Shown one piece after another: positions 55,002-62,930 of a DNA stretch of 64,000 bases. Source of the DNA: Lautropia sp. (GTDB lineage Bacteria; Pseudomonadota; Gammaproteobacteria; Burkholderiales; Burkholderiaceae_E); assembly GCA_030530775.1 (NCBI GenBank), contig JAUMUG010000002.1, positions 366,273 to 430,272 on the forward strand. Reading direction: 5' to 3'. The position numbers and the translations under genes are program-made. Below the pieces are notes generated by a model, which was not told the DNA's origin, ran no database searches, and was given only the letters and a program-made list of their open reading frames with translations. Every line of letters starts with the position of its first letter. Positions within the stretch are counted from its first letter, which is position 1.

Positions 55002-56474
55002 ATGCTTGCCCTCATGGACAGCATGCCGACCTTCGACCAGATCCGACAATTCGACCAACCTGGCCCACGGTACACCTCATACCCGACCGCTGACCATTTT
55101 GCCGAAGCCTTCGACGCGGAGAAGCAGGGATGGTGGCTGGGCAATCGGGCACTTCGACAACCGGGCCAACCGGTCACGGTCTACGTTCACATTCCGTTCT
55201 GCGAATCGATCTGCCACTATTGTGCCTGCAACCGGATCGGCACCCGCGACTTTTCGCGGGCAAGCCGCTATTTCGACACGTTGCGACAAGAAATCGAGCT
55301 CTATGCAGCCCATCTCCCGAAAGATGTGCGTATCTCACAACTGCATCTGGGAGGCGGAACCCCCACGTTCTTCTCCGACGAGCTGCTGAAGGCACTGGTC
55401 CAGACGCTGGACGAACGGATCGGCTATCAGGAACATGCCGAGCGCTCGATCGAAGTCGACCCACGCACCGTCGACGCACAGCGGATGGAAAACATCCGGG
55501 CCATGGGCTTCAACCGTGTCAGCTTCGGCGTGCAGGATCTGAATCCCACGGTGCAGCAGGCCATCCATCGCATCCAGCCCGAATCGATGATCGTCGCGCT
55601 GATGGAACAGGCCGGACAGCTCGACTTTCGCTCCATCAACATCGATCTGGTCTATGGCCTGCCCCGCCAAACCCTCGACAGCCTGGCCCATACGCTGGAC
55701 CGGATGGCCGAACTGCGGCCCGGGCGCCTGGCCATCTACGGCTATGCCCACATGCCGAGCCGCTTCAAGGCCCAGCGGCTGATCGACACCAAGGATTTGC
55801 CCGATCTGCGGCTGCGGACCGAAATGCTGCATCTGGCCATCACCAAGTTGAATGAGGCCGGCTACCGTTATATCGGCATGGACCACTTCGCTTTGCCTGA
55901 CGACGATCTATCCATTGCGCTGGAGCGTGGCACCCTGCGTCGCAATTTCATGGGCTACACCGCCATGCCCGACGACGACCTGATCGGTCTCGGCGTATCG
56001 GCCATCAGTGCCATCGGCCCCAGCTATTCACAGAACCATCGCGAACTCAAACCCTGGACACAGGCCATCCAGGCCGGCCAGCTGCCCATCGCCCGTGGCA
56101 TCGAACTCACTGGCGAAGACACCCTGCAGCGCGCCATCATCATGGAACTGATGTGCCAGGGCCGGCTCGACTTCCAATCGATCGAGGACCGTTTCCTGGT
56201 CGACCCGCTCACCTACTTCCATCACGAGCTGGAAGAGCTGACCCCCTTCATCGAAGGCGGCCTGGTCAGGCGTGATGCCAGTGGCATCGAGGTCAACCCC
56301 GTCGGCCGCTATTTCCTGCGCAGCATCGCCATGTCCTTCGACAGACACGCCCAGCTGCGCCGCCGCCAGCGCGAACAGCAGCAACAGCAACGAGGTACGG
56401 CGCATCAAGGGGTCAACGCGCACCTCTACGAACCCCAACCACCACGGGTCCAGCCGATTTCCATCCAACGGTGA
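55002..56474 (+). CDS. hemN: Oxygen-independent coproporphyrinogen III oxidase
   Basis: 490 residues, radical-SAM enzyme of haem synthesis working without O2. N-terminal PGPRYTSYPTADHFAEAF, then CESICHYCACNRIGTRD carrying the Cys for the 4Fe-4S cluster, and LHLGGGTPTFFSDEL, SFGVQDLNPTVQQAI, IDLVYGLPRQT, YGYAHMPSRFKAQR in order. Gln-rich C-terminus. Three ATGs (55002, 55014, 55023) could start; no Shine-Dalgarno decides. FNR box upstream fits anaerobic induction. A class II FNR start site would fall near 55013, which would favour the later ATGs. Confidence 0.95.
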   Translation: MLALMDSMPTFDQIRQFDQPGPRYTSYPTADHFAEAFDAEKQGWWLGNRALRQPGQPVTVYVHIPFCESICHYCACNRIGTRDFSRASRYFDTLRQEIELYAAHLPKDVRISQLHLGGGTPTFFSDELLKALVQTLDERIGYQEHAERSIEVDPRTVDAQRMENIRAMGFNRVSFGVQDLNPTVQQAIHRIQPESMIVALMEQAGQLDFRSINIDLVYGLPRQTLDSLAHTLDRMAELRPGRLAIYGYAHMPSRFKAQRLIDTKDLPDLRLRTEMLHLAITKLNEAGYRYIGMDHFALPDDDLSIALERGTLRRNFMGYTAMPDDDLIGLGVSAISAIGPSYSQNHRELKPWTQAIQAGQLPIARGIELTGEDTLQRAIIMELMCQGRLDFQSIEDRFLVDPLTYFHHELEELTPFIEGGLVRRDASGIEVNPVGRYFLRSIAMSFDRHAQLRRRQREQQQQQRGTAHQGVNAHLYEPQPPRVQPISIQR

Positions 56475-56498
56475 CAGCAGAAAGCCGTTGAAACAAAA

Positions 56499-56541
56499 AA
56501 CCGACCCATCGATCGATTCCAATTCGATCGATGGGTCGGTT
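56499..56541. terminator. Bidirectional terminator between hemN and pgk
   Basis: Perfect 18-bp arms AACCGACCCATCGATCGA and TCGATCGATGGGTCGGTT around a 7-base loop; A-run on the left and T-containing GTTGTTT on the right allow use by both converging genes. Confidence 0.85.
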
Positions 56542-56543
56542 GT

Positions 56544-56605
56544 TTCGGGCCCATTCTTCCGGGCCCACGACCAAACAGAGAAGCTGTCCGACCGGACAGC
56601 TTCTC
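56544..56605. repeat. Two further hairpins in the hemN-pgk gap
   Basis: A GGGCCC...GGGCCC palindrome pair at about 56547-56566 and a perfect 12-bp stem GAGAAGCTGTCC / GGACAGCTTCTC (56578-56589, 56594-56605) follow the 18-bp hairpin. Three consecutive hairpins in one convergent gap is more than simple termination needs. Confidence 0.7.
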
Positions 56606-56637
56606 CGGCTCTCAGCCGGCCAGGATCGAGCCGTGCA

Positions 56638-57819
56638 TCACTTGGCGGCGGCAGCCTCCAGCGCGGCCACGGCCGGCAAGGTACGACCTTCAAGGAATTC
56701 CAGGAAGGCTCCTCCACCGGTCGAGATATAGCTGATCTTGTCGGTCACGCCGAACTTGGCGATGGCCGCCAGCGTGTCGCCACCACCGGCGATCGAGAAG
56801 CCCTTGGAATCGGCGATGCCGTGCGCCAGCACTTCGGTGCCTTTGGCAAAGGCATCGAACTCGAACACACCGACCGGGCCGTTCCAGACGATGGTGCCGG
56901 CAGATTTCAGCAGCTCGGCCAATTGAGCAGCCGTCTTCGGGCCAATGTCGAGAATCATGTCGTCCTCGGCCACATCGGTTGCAGCCTTGACAGTCGCTTC
57001 GGCATTGGCATCGAAAGTCTTGGCCACCACCACATCGCTCGGAATCGGCACTGCCGCACCACGTGCCTGCATCTTGGCGATCAGCTGCTTGGCATCTTCG
57101 ACCAGATCCGGCTCGGCCAGCGACTTGCCGATCGGCAGGCCGGCAGCCGCCATGAAGGTGTTGGCAATGCCACCACCCACGATCAGCTGATCGACCTTGT
57201 TGGCCAACGAATCGAGAATCGTCAGTTTGGTCGACACCTTGGAGCCGGCGACGATGGCCACCATCGGACGGGCCGGGTTGTGCAGCGCCTTGCCCAGGGC
57301 GTCCAGCTCGGCCGCCAGCAGCGGGCCTGCGCAGGCTTCGGGTGCAAAGCGGGCGATACCATGGGTGCTGGCCTCGGCGCGGTGTGCCGTACCGAAGGCA
57401 TCATTCACGTACACGTCGCACAGTGCGGCGTATTTCCTGGCGGTTTCCTCATTGTCTTTTTTCTCGCCCTTGTTGACGCGGGTGTTCTCCAGCACCACCA
57501 CGTCACCCGGGGCCAGCGGGAAGCCTCCGTCCACCCAATCCGCCTGAAGGCGCACGGGCACACCCAGCAGTTCCTGCAGACGGGCAGCCACCGGAGCCAG
57601 CGAATCTTCCGGTTTGAATTCACCCTCCGTCGGACGACCGAGGTGGGAGGTCACCATCACCGCCGCGCCTTTGTCGAGTGCGGTACGAATGGCCGGAACC
57701 GACGCCCGGATACGGGTGTCATCGGTGATCTTGCCGTCCTTCAGCGGCACGTTCAAGTCACTGCGAATGAAGACACGCTTGCCCTCCAGATTCAAATCAG
57801 CCAGTCGTTTGAATTTCAT
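56638..57819 (-). CDS. pgk: Phosphoglycerate kinase
   Basis: 393 residues from ATG 57819, which follows GAAGGAGG. Makes ATP from 1,3-bisphosphoglycerate. Motifs: [103 protein letters not shown] and [15 protein letters not shown]. Located just after tkt on the same strand (78 bp apart), a common betaproteobacterial arrangement of central carbon genes. Confidence 0.97.
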   Translation of the reverse strand: MKFKRLADLNLEGKRVFIRSDLNVPLKDGKITDDTRIRASVPAIRTALDKGAAVMVTSHLGRPTEGEFKPEDSLAPVAARLQELLGVPVRLQADWVDGGFPLAPGDVVVLENTRVNKGEKKDNEETARKYAALCDVYVNDAFGTAHRAEASTHGIARFAPEACAGPLLAAELDALGKALHNPARPMVAIVAGSKVSTKLTILDSLANKVDQLIVGGGIANTFMAAAGLPIGKSLAEPDLVEDAKQLIAKMQARGAAVPIPSDVVVAKTFDANAEATVKAATDVAEDDMILDIGPKTAAQLAELLKSAGTIVWNGPVGVFEFDAFAKGTEVLAHGIADSKGFSIAGGGDTLAAIAKFGVTDKISYISTGGGAFLEFLEGRTLPAVAALEAAAAK

Positions 57820-57897
57820 CAAAACCTCCTTCACCCAGCCGGGCGGCACATTCGACCCCGTGCCGACCGACCGGATCGTCATAGTAAGCAAATCAAA

Positions 57898-60117
57898 TCA
57901 GCATCCCAATACCCGGCGGACCGTGGCAGCCACATTCTCTGCCGTCATGCCAAAGTGCTGGTTCAGTACCGATGCAGGAGCCGATTCACCGAAGCGATCG
58001 ATTCCAACCACCGCTTCCGGGCGATACTTCCACCAGAAATCGGTGACACCGGCTTCCACGACGATGCGCGGAAGATCGTCTGGCAGCAGACGGCGCTTGT
58101 ACGCAGTCTCCTGCCGGTCGAAAGTCGTGGTCGACGGCATCGAAACCACCCGCACCCGGATACGCTCCGCCGCCAACAATTCGGCCGCCACCAAGGCCAG
58201 CGAAACCTCCGAGCCCGTTGCGATCAACACCGCTTTGGCCGCACGCGGGGCATGCACCAGATAGGCGCCGGCCCGGATGGCGTCGACATCCACCTCTTCG
58301 CGCGCGATGCACGGCAACCCTTGCCGCGACAACAGCAGACAGGTCGGCTGCTCCTCGTTCTCGATCGCCGCCTGCCAAGCAACCGCCGTTTCCACGGCAT
58401 CGGCCGGGCGCCAGACATCCATGTTGGGAATCAGGCGCAGCGAAGTCGTATGCTCGATGGGTTGATGGGTCGGACCATCCTCACCCAGGCCGATCGAATC
58501 GTGGGTGAAGACGTGAATGACCCGCTGCTTGGTGAGTGCCGCCATCCGCAATGCATTTCGGGCGTAATCCGAAAACACCAGAAACGTGCCGGCATAAGGA
58601 ATGAAGCCACCATGCAGCGCCATCCCGTTCAGCAGCGCCGACATACCGAATTCGCGCACACCGAAGTTGATGTGCCGGCCGCCGTTCAGATCGGCCTCGT
58701 TGCCCTCGGCCGGCCGCAGCGCCTCCACCCCTTTCCAGGCGGTCAGATTGCTGCCGGTCAAATCGGCCGAACCACCGATCAGCTCGGGCAACGCCGGGCC
58801 GAGATAATTCAGCGCCCGCTGCGAAGCGGCACGCGTGGCGATGCCGTCGGCCTGCATCACCATGTCCATGATCATGTTGTCGACGATGTCTTCCCAATCG
58901 GCCGGCAACACACCTCGCATCCGGCGCTCCAGCTCGGCTGCCTCGGCCGGATACTCGAGCGCATAAGCCCGGAAAGCATCCTCCCAGCGTGCATAGCGAT
59001 CGGCGCCCACCGCCGTGGCATCCCAGGCGGCATACAGATCGGCCGGAATCTCGAAGGGTGGCAGCGACCAATTCAGCGCCTTGCGAGTAACGGCCACTTC
59101 CTCGGTACCCAATGGTTCACCATGCGACCTCGCCGTGCCGGCCCGATTGGGCGAGCCCTTGCCGATCACCGTCTTGCAGACGATCAACGTCGGAGCAAAA
59201 CGGCGCTCGCCGTTCTCGCCGACCACCCGGCCCTGCTCACCCCACTCGCGGGCCTGCTGCATCGCCTGCGCCACTGCCCAGGCATCATGGCCGTCGATCC
59301 GATCGATCACATTCCAGCCGTAGGACTCGAAACGCGCCGGCGTATCATCGCGACACCAGCCACGCACGTCACCATCGATCGTAATGTCGTTGTCGTCGAA
59401 AATGGCCACCAGCTTGGACAGACGTAGCACGCCAGCCAGCGAACAGACCTCGTGTGAAATGCCTTCCATCAGGCAGCCATCACCGACGAAGGCCCAGGTG
59501 AAGTGATCGATGACCTGGTGGCCCGGCCGGTTGAACTCGGCGGCCAGCAGTTTCTCGGCCAGCGCCATGCCCACGGCGTTGGCAATGCCCTGGCCAAGCG
59601 GGCCGGTCGTGGTCTCGACACCGGGTGTCACACCGTATTCGGGATGGCCGGGTGTCTTGGAATGCAGCTGACGGAAATCGCGGATATCGTCGATCGACAC
59701 GTCGTAGCCGGTCAAATGCAGCAGCGAATACAGCAGCATCGAACCATGGCCGTTGGACAACACGAAACGATCGCGGTCGAACCAGCCCGGATTGGCCGGA
59801 CAGTGCTTCAGATGTGCGGACCACAGCGCCACCGCGATATCGGCCATGCCCATCGGCATGCCGGGATGACCGGAACGAGCCTTTTCGACCGCGTCGACCG
59901 ACAGCATTCGGATCGCATCGGCCATGCGCCGTGCGAGTCCGTGCTCGGGAAAAGCCGGCCAGCCACTGCTGACGAAGGTGGGCTCACTCACGCCCGCCAC
60001 CTCCGCATCGCCATCGGCGGCGCCCCACTGGGACGAATCATCGCCCTCGCCTTCTCCTGAAGGCGTATCCGGGTCGGCAGAGGACATTGGGTCGTTCGAT
60101 AGCGGATGATGGGTCAT
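57898..60117 (-). CDS. tkt: Transketolase
   Basis: 739 residues. Thiamine-diphosphate enzyme of the pentose phosphate pathway. Motifs: ARSGHPGMPMGMADIAVALW, DRFVLSNGHGSMLLYSLLHL, TGPLGQGIANAVGMA, FVGDGCLMEGISHEVCSLAG (TPP site), DGHDAWAVAQA, THDSIGLGEDGPTHQPIEH. The first 55 residues before WPAFPEHGLARRMADAIR are a Gly/Asp/Ser-rich extension without counterpart in most transketolases. Start is uncertain among GTG 60129, ATG 60117 and ATG 60087; none has a good Shine-Dalgarno. Confidence 0.95.
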   Translation of the reverse strand: MTHHPLSNDPMSSADPDTPSGEGEGDDSSQWGAADGDAEVAGVSEPTFVSSGWPAFPEHGLARRMADAIRMLSVDAVEKARSGHPGMPMGMADIAVALWSAHLKHCPANPGWFDRDRFVLSNGHGSMLLYSLLHLTGYDVSIDDIRDFRQLHSKTPGHPEYGVTPGVETTTGPLGQGIANAVGMALAEKLLAAEFNRPGHQVIDHFTWAFVGDGCLMEGISHEVCSLAGVLRLSKLVAIFDDNDITIDGDVRGWCRDDTPARFESYGWNVIDRIDGHDAWAVAQAMQQAREWGEQGRVVGENGERRFAPTLIVCKTVIGKGSPNRAGTARSHGEPLGTEEVAVTRKALNWSLPPFEIPADLYAAWDATAVGADRYARWEDAFRAYALEYPAEAAELERRMRGVLPADWEDIVDNMIMDMVMQADGIATRAASQRALNYLGPALPELIGGSADLTGSNLTAWKGVEALRPAEGNEADLNGGRHINFGVREFGMSALLNGMALHGGFIPYAGTFLVFSDYARNALRMAALTKQRVIHVFTHDSIGLGEDGPTHQPIEHTTSLRLIPNMDVWRPADAVETAVAWQAAIENEEQPTCLLLSRQGLPCIAREEVDVDAIRAGAYLVHAPRAAKAVLIATGSEVSLALVAAELLAAERIRVRVVSMPSTTTFDRQETAYKRRLLPDDLPRIVVEAGVTDFWWKYRPEAVVGIDRFGESAPASVLNQHFGMTAENVAATVRRVLGC

Positions 60118-60322
60118 GGTGAAATGCACTCAGTGTCGGTTGGTGAGATGCTTCCTTCGGGCGGTTGCTCGGAACCTCTGCAGAGTATACTGGACCGCGA
60201 TGTGACAGCTGTTTGCAATTCTCCGTTACTTACCATCCCAATACCATTGTCGTGATACCCCGCCGTGATCCGCCGGCCTCGCATCGCTCCCGGCGTCCTC
60301 CCCTGCCACCTCGATCGTTGCC

Positions 60323-61339
60323 GTGACACCCCGCCTCTTTCTGCCCAGCCTGGCCCTGCTCGATATCGGCCCTTCGAGCGCGCCACCCCCGCAGCTCATA
60401 CCGCTCGACGAAGCATCGGCCCACCACCTGCTGCGCGTGCTGCGCCATCGGGAAGGCGACACACTGGAAATCTTCGATGGACGGGGACGGGCCTGGCAGG
60501 CCGAACTGATCGACGGCCGGGCAGCCACTGTGCGCCTGCTGCAGGCCTTGCCGCCGCAACCGGAACCACCGGTACGGCTTTGTCTGGCGCAATGTCTCAG
60601 CACCGCCGACAAGATGGACTGGACCATCGAAAAAGCGGTCGAACTGGGCGTCGACGAGATCGTGCCACTGCAGTCGGCCCGCAGCGTGGTCAAACTGGAT
60701 GCCAACCGGGCCGAAAAACGCCTGGCACATTGGCAACGCCTGATCGCCGCCGCCTCGATGCAATGTCGACGCAACCGCCTGCCCACCCTGCAGCCTGTGC
60801 AGGCACTGGGCACCTGGCTGAAGCGACTGGGGCCTGTACAGGCGGGCGAACATCGCTGGGTGCTTTGGCCCGAAGCCGAACGCTCGTTGGCAGCGCAGAT
60901 CAGGGCACAGGCGTACCCGTCATCGCCGCGCCCGGGCGACATGGCGCCGACCTCGAGCCAGACGGCCCCCCGCGCGACCGACACGGCGCTGCCCCCGGAC
61001 CACATGGATATCGACGCCGGATCACATCCGGGCATGGGCGCAGGCTCCCATTCATCCACGGCCCGCAACCCGGCACAGCCTTTCCGGCCAGGGGAAGCAA
61101 TCAGACGGAAGGCGCCCCCCACGACGCAGATCGACGACGCGGAACTCGGCAAAGGCAGCCCGATCCGGAGCGCCTGGCTGCTGTGCGGCCCCGAGTCGGG
61201 CCTCTCGGCAGACGAAGTCGAGCTGGCCATCCGCAATACTTGGCAACCAGCCCTGCTGGGGCCGCGGGTGTTACGTACCGAAACCGCCGGTCTCGTCGGT
61301 TTGACAGTACTGCAGACCCTGATCGGCGATCTGCGCTGA
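60323..61339 (+). CDS. rsmE: 16S rRNA (uracil(1498)-N(3))-methyltransferase RsmE
   Basis: 338 residues from a GTG start. SPOUT-family methyltransferase acting on U1498 of 16S rRNA. N-terminal PUA-like domain (ASAHHLLRVLRHREGDTLEIFDGRG), then CLSTADKMDWTIEKAVELGVDEIVPL and QCRRNRLPTL. The knot with LLCGPESGLSADEVE and LGPRVLRTETAGLVGLTVLQ closes the protein. Normal length is about 245; an 80-residue Ala/Pro/Thr/His-rich insert (about 192-274) just before the knot accounts for the rest. Frame is intact. Confidence 0.93.
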   Translation: MTPRLFLPSLALLDIGPSSAPPPQLIPLDEASAHHLLRVLRHREGDTLEIFDGRGRAWQAELIDGRAATVRLLQALPPQPEPPVRLCLAQCLSTADKMDWTIEKAVELGVDEIVPLQSARSVVKLDANRAEKRLAHWQRLIAAASMQCRRNRLPTLQPVQALGTWLKRLGPVQAGEHRWVLWPEAERSLAAQIRAQAYPSSPRPGDMAPTSSQTAPRATDTALPPDHMDIDAGSHPGMGAGSHSSTARNPAQPFRPGEAIRRKAPPTTQIDDAELGKGSPIRSAWLLCGPESGLSADEVELAIRNTWQPALLGPRVLRTETAGLVGLTVLQTLIGDLR

Positions 61340-61395
61340 TCCACTCCATCCGCGCTGGTTCATTCCACCAGCCCGGGATCCCCGGCTGACCGGGC

Positions 61396-61815
61396 CTAAA
61401 GCGCAGCCGCCGGCTTCTGGACCGAATAAAAGACACGGAACGCGATGTTCTCGTCGTAGAAGAAATCAGCCGCATCCCGGAAGACGTCCAGCACCGCATC
61501 ACGGTCATCCCGCGGCAGCAGGCCGGTGTCGGGCAGATTCTCCAGCAACACCACGAACCCCGGCGAACTGGCATCCTCCGATGGCTTCAGATCGGTCAGA
61601 CAATCGTAGAGCGCATCGAGATTGCACCCATAATGCGCGGGCAGGCCCAGCCCTTCGCCCAACCGTGCCAGCACGGCAACCTTACCGTCCGTGCCACTGC
61701 AGTCGCAGCGCAGCAGCGTCTGATCCGTGCGTAGAGCCCCTCGCTCCAACCCGGCCCTGTCATAGGCGCCCAGCGGCAGTACAGCGTGTCTCGGGATGTT
61801 CGACAGTGCACTCAT
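61396..61815 (-). CDS. Barstar-family ribonuclease inhibitor
   Basis: 139 residues. The C-terminal 100 residues match barstar: LAHYGCNLDALYDCLTD-like helix (PAHYGCNLDALYDCLTDL), VVLLENLPDTGLLPRDDR and VLDVFRDAADFFYDENIAFRVFY. The conserved NLDALYDxL helix inserts into the RNase active site. It overlaps the RNase gene start-to-stop by 4 bp (ATGA), so toxin and inhibitor are co-translated; inhibitor stays in the cytoplasm and protects the host. Confidence 0.9.
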   Translation of the reverse strand: MSALSNIPRHAVLPLGAYDRAGLERGALRTDQTLLRCDCSGTDGKVAVLARLGEGLGLPAHYGCNLDALYDCLTDLKPSEDASSPGFVVLLENLPDTGLLPRDDRDAVLDVFRDAADFFYDENIAFRVFYSVQKPAAAL

Positions 61816-62456
61816 GGAATCTCGATCTTCTTGAACGACTGGTAATGATCATCCGTGTAATAGAATTCGACCAACCGCCCGGATGCACCGCCCGCGACGA
61901 TACGGCGCGCGCCCCGGTGATTCACCCGCGGTGTCGGCACGGTGTATTCAGTGTAGTAGCCCCGGCGCTGTTTCGGCAACCGCCCTTCACGATTCCCGAA
62001 AACCGTCCCATCCTTGTCATAGGGATAGGGACCACCCTTCATGATCAACGCCAGCGTATGCTGCGCCTCGGGCGGCAGCGCCGACACATGAATTTCTCCA
62101 GGCGCTGCTTTCCCGGTCGATGTGGCCGTCTGGCCACCGGCTGCTGCCCCGGTACGGTTCGCAGCCGTACTCCTCCTGGCGGCGGCGCCTCCATCCGTTG
62201 CCTTGCCGGTCGAAACCTCGGATACAGCGTCCGAAACGGCTCCGCCCGCCCGTGAGCTCCGGCCGGTACCGCCTTCGGTCGCCGGTGCGTGCTGGCCTGC
62301 GGCATCGCCGGAGCCAAGCGACACACCACCATCCGGCGATTGTCCGGTCAGGAAGGAATAGCCCACCACCAATGCGAGCAGCACGGCTCCGATCAGGCGC
62401 GGCATCCCTTTCGAGCCGCCCGACGACAAACGATTGAGCATGGTCATCAGATTCAT
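61812..62456 (-). CDS. Membrane-anchored barnase-type ribonuclease
   Basis: 214 residues: membrane helix (about 20-37, LIGAVLLALVVGYSFLTG), a Gly/Ala/Thr/Ser-rich linker to about 115, and a C-terminal guanyl-specific ribonuclease domain (YPYDKDGTVFGNREGRLP, YYTEYTVPTPRVNHRGARRIV, FYYTDDHYQSFKKI). Catalytic Glu in TEYTV, Arg in RGARR and His in DDHYQSF are present. The anchor suggests export or release outside the cytoplasm. Gene precedes its barstar inhibitor on the same strand. Mobile DNA begins 107 bp upstream. Confidence 0.88.
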   Translation of the reverse strand: MNLMTMLNRLSSGGSKGMPRLIGAVLLALVVGYSFLTGQSPDGGVSLGSGDAAGQHAPATEGGTGRSSRAGGAVSDAVSEVSTGKATDGGAAARRSTAANRTGAAAGGQTATSTGKAAPGEIHVSALPPEAQHTLALIMKGGPYPYDKDGTVFGNREGRLPKQRRGYYTEYTVPTPRVNHRGARRIVAGGASGRLVEFYYTDDHYQSFKKIEIP

Positions 62457-62562
62457 GTATCGATCCTACGGCAGAGCACCGCACTCGCAAAGCCCCCGAG
62501 AAGCCCGGAACACGGAAATCACGAAGAAAAACGGCCCCACCGCAGCAGCCGGTGACCGATGG

Positions 62563-62767
62563 ATGGACGAGGAAATCAAGCGCTGGACAGCTCGGCGCAA
62601 GACGGCATTGGTGCTGGAGATCATTCAGGGCAAGACCACGGTGGCCGAGGCCAGCCGGGCGCATGATCTGGCGCCCTCGGAGATTGAAGACTGGGTCGAT
62701 GAGGGCAAGCGGGGCATGGAGAATGCCCTGAAGGCCAACCCGCAAGATGTGCGAGATTAGTATGAGC
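62563..62767 (+). pseudogene. IS3-type transposase orfA remnant (interrupted)
   Basis: MDEEIKRWTARRKTALVLEI start and TTVAEASRAHDLAPSEIEDW helix-turn-helix are typical of the DUF1153-type orfA of IS3-family elements. The frame reaches a TAG in GATTAGTATGAG; relatives read VREQYE here, so CAG has mutated to TAG. Just after, at 62768, an antisense group II intron fragment begins. The rest of the element is not in the window. Confidence 0.75.
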
Positions 62768-62930
62768 GGTCGCGGTAGGAACGGGGATTGTTCCCCGCCC
62801 CCGGCACAGATCCGTACGTGCAGAGTTACCGCATACGGCTCCTGCCTCAAGTCATGACGCAATGCGTTGATGTGGGTACGGATGCAGTACCCGCACCTTC
62901 GGGAGATATCGGTCGATCAGCGGTCCGAAT
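62768..62930 (-). mobile_element. 3' fragment of a group II intron (domains V and VI)
   Basis: On the minus strand 62841-62809 reads GAGCCGTATGCGG... CGTACGGATC, a 33-nt hairpin with the catalytic AGC of group II domain V, followed by a domain VI-like GC hairpin (CGGGG / CCCCG) and a 3' end CCTACCGCGACC at 62768. The expected upstream intron parts and reverse transcriptase are missing; the IS256 element at 62931 cuts it. Inserted in antisense within the orfA remnant. Confidence 0.8.
62809..62841 (-). ncRNA. Group II intron domain V
   Basis: 33-nt catalytic hairpin with GAGCCGTATGC at the 5' side and GCACGTACGGATC at the 3' side; one G-U wobble of the usual consensus is replaced by a G-A mismatch, a sign of decay or of a subtype. 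Confidence 0.8.

Noticed and set aside
56272..59427. Open frame of 1051 codons on the plus strand
   Set aside because: It lies antisense to pgk and tkt, whose families are certain; it is a shadow of high-GC codon structure.
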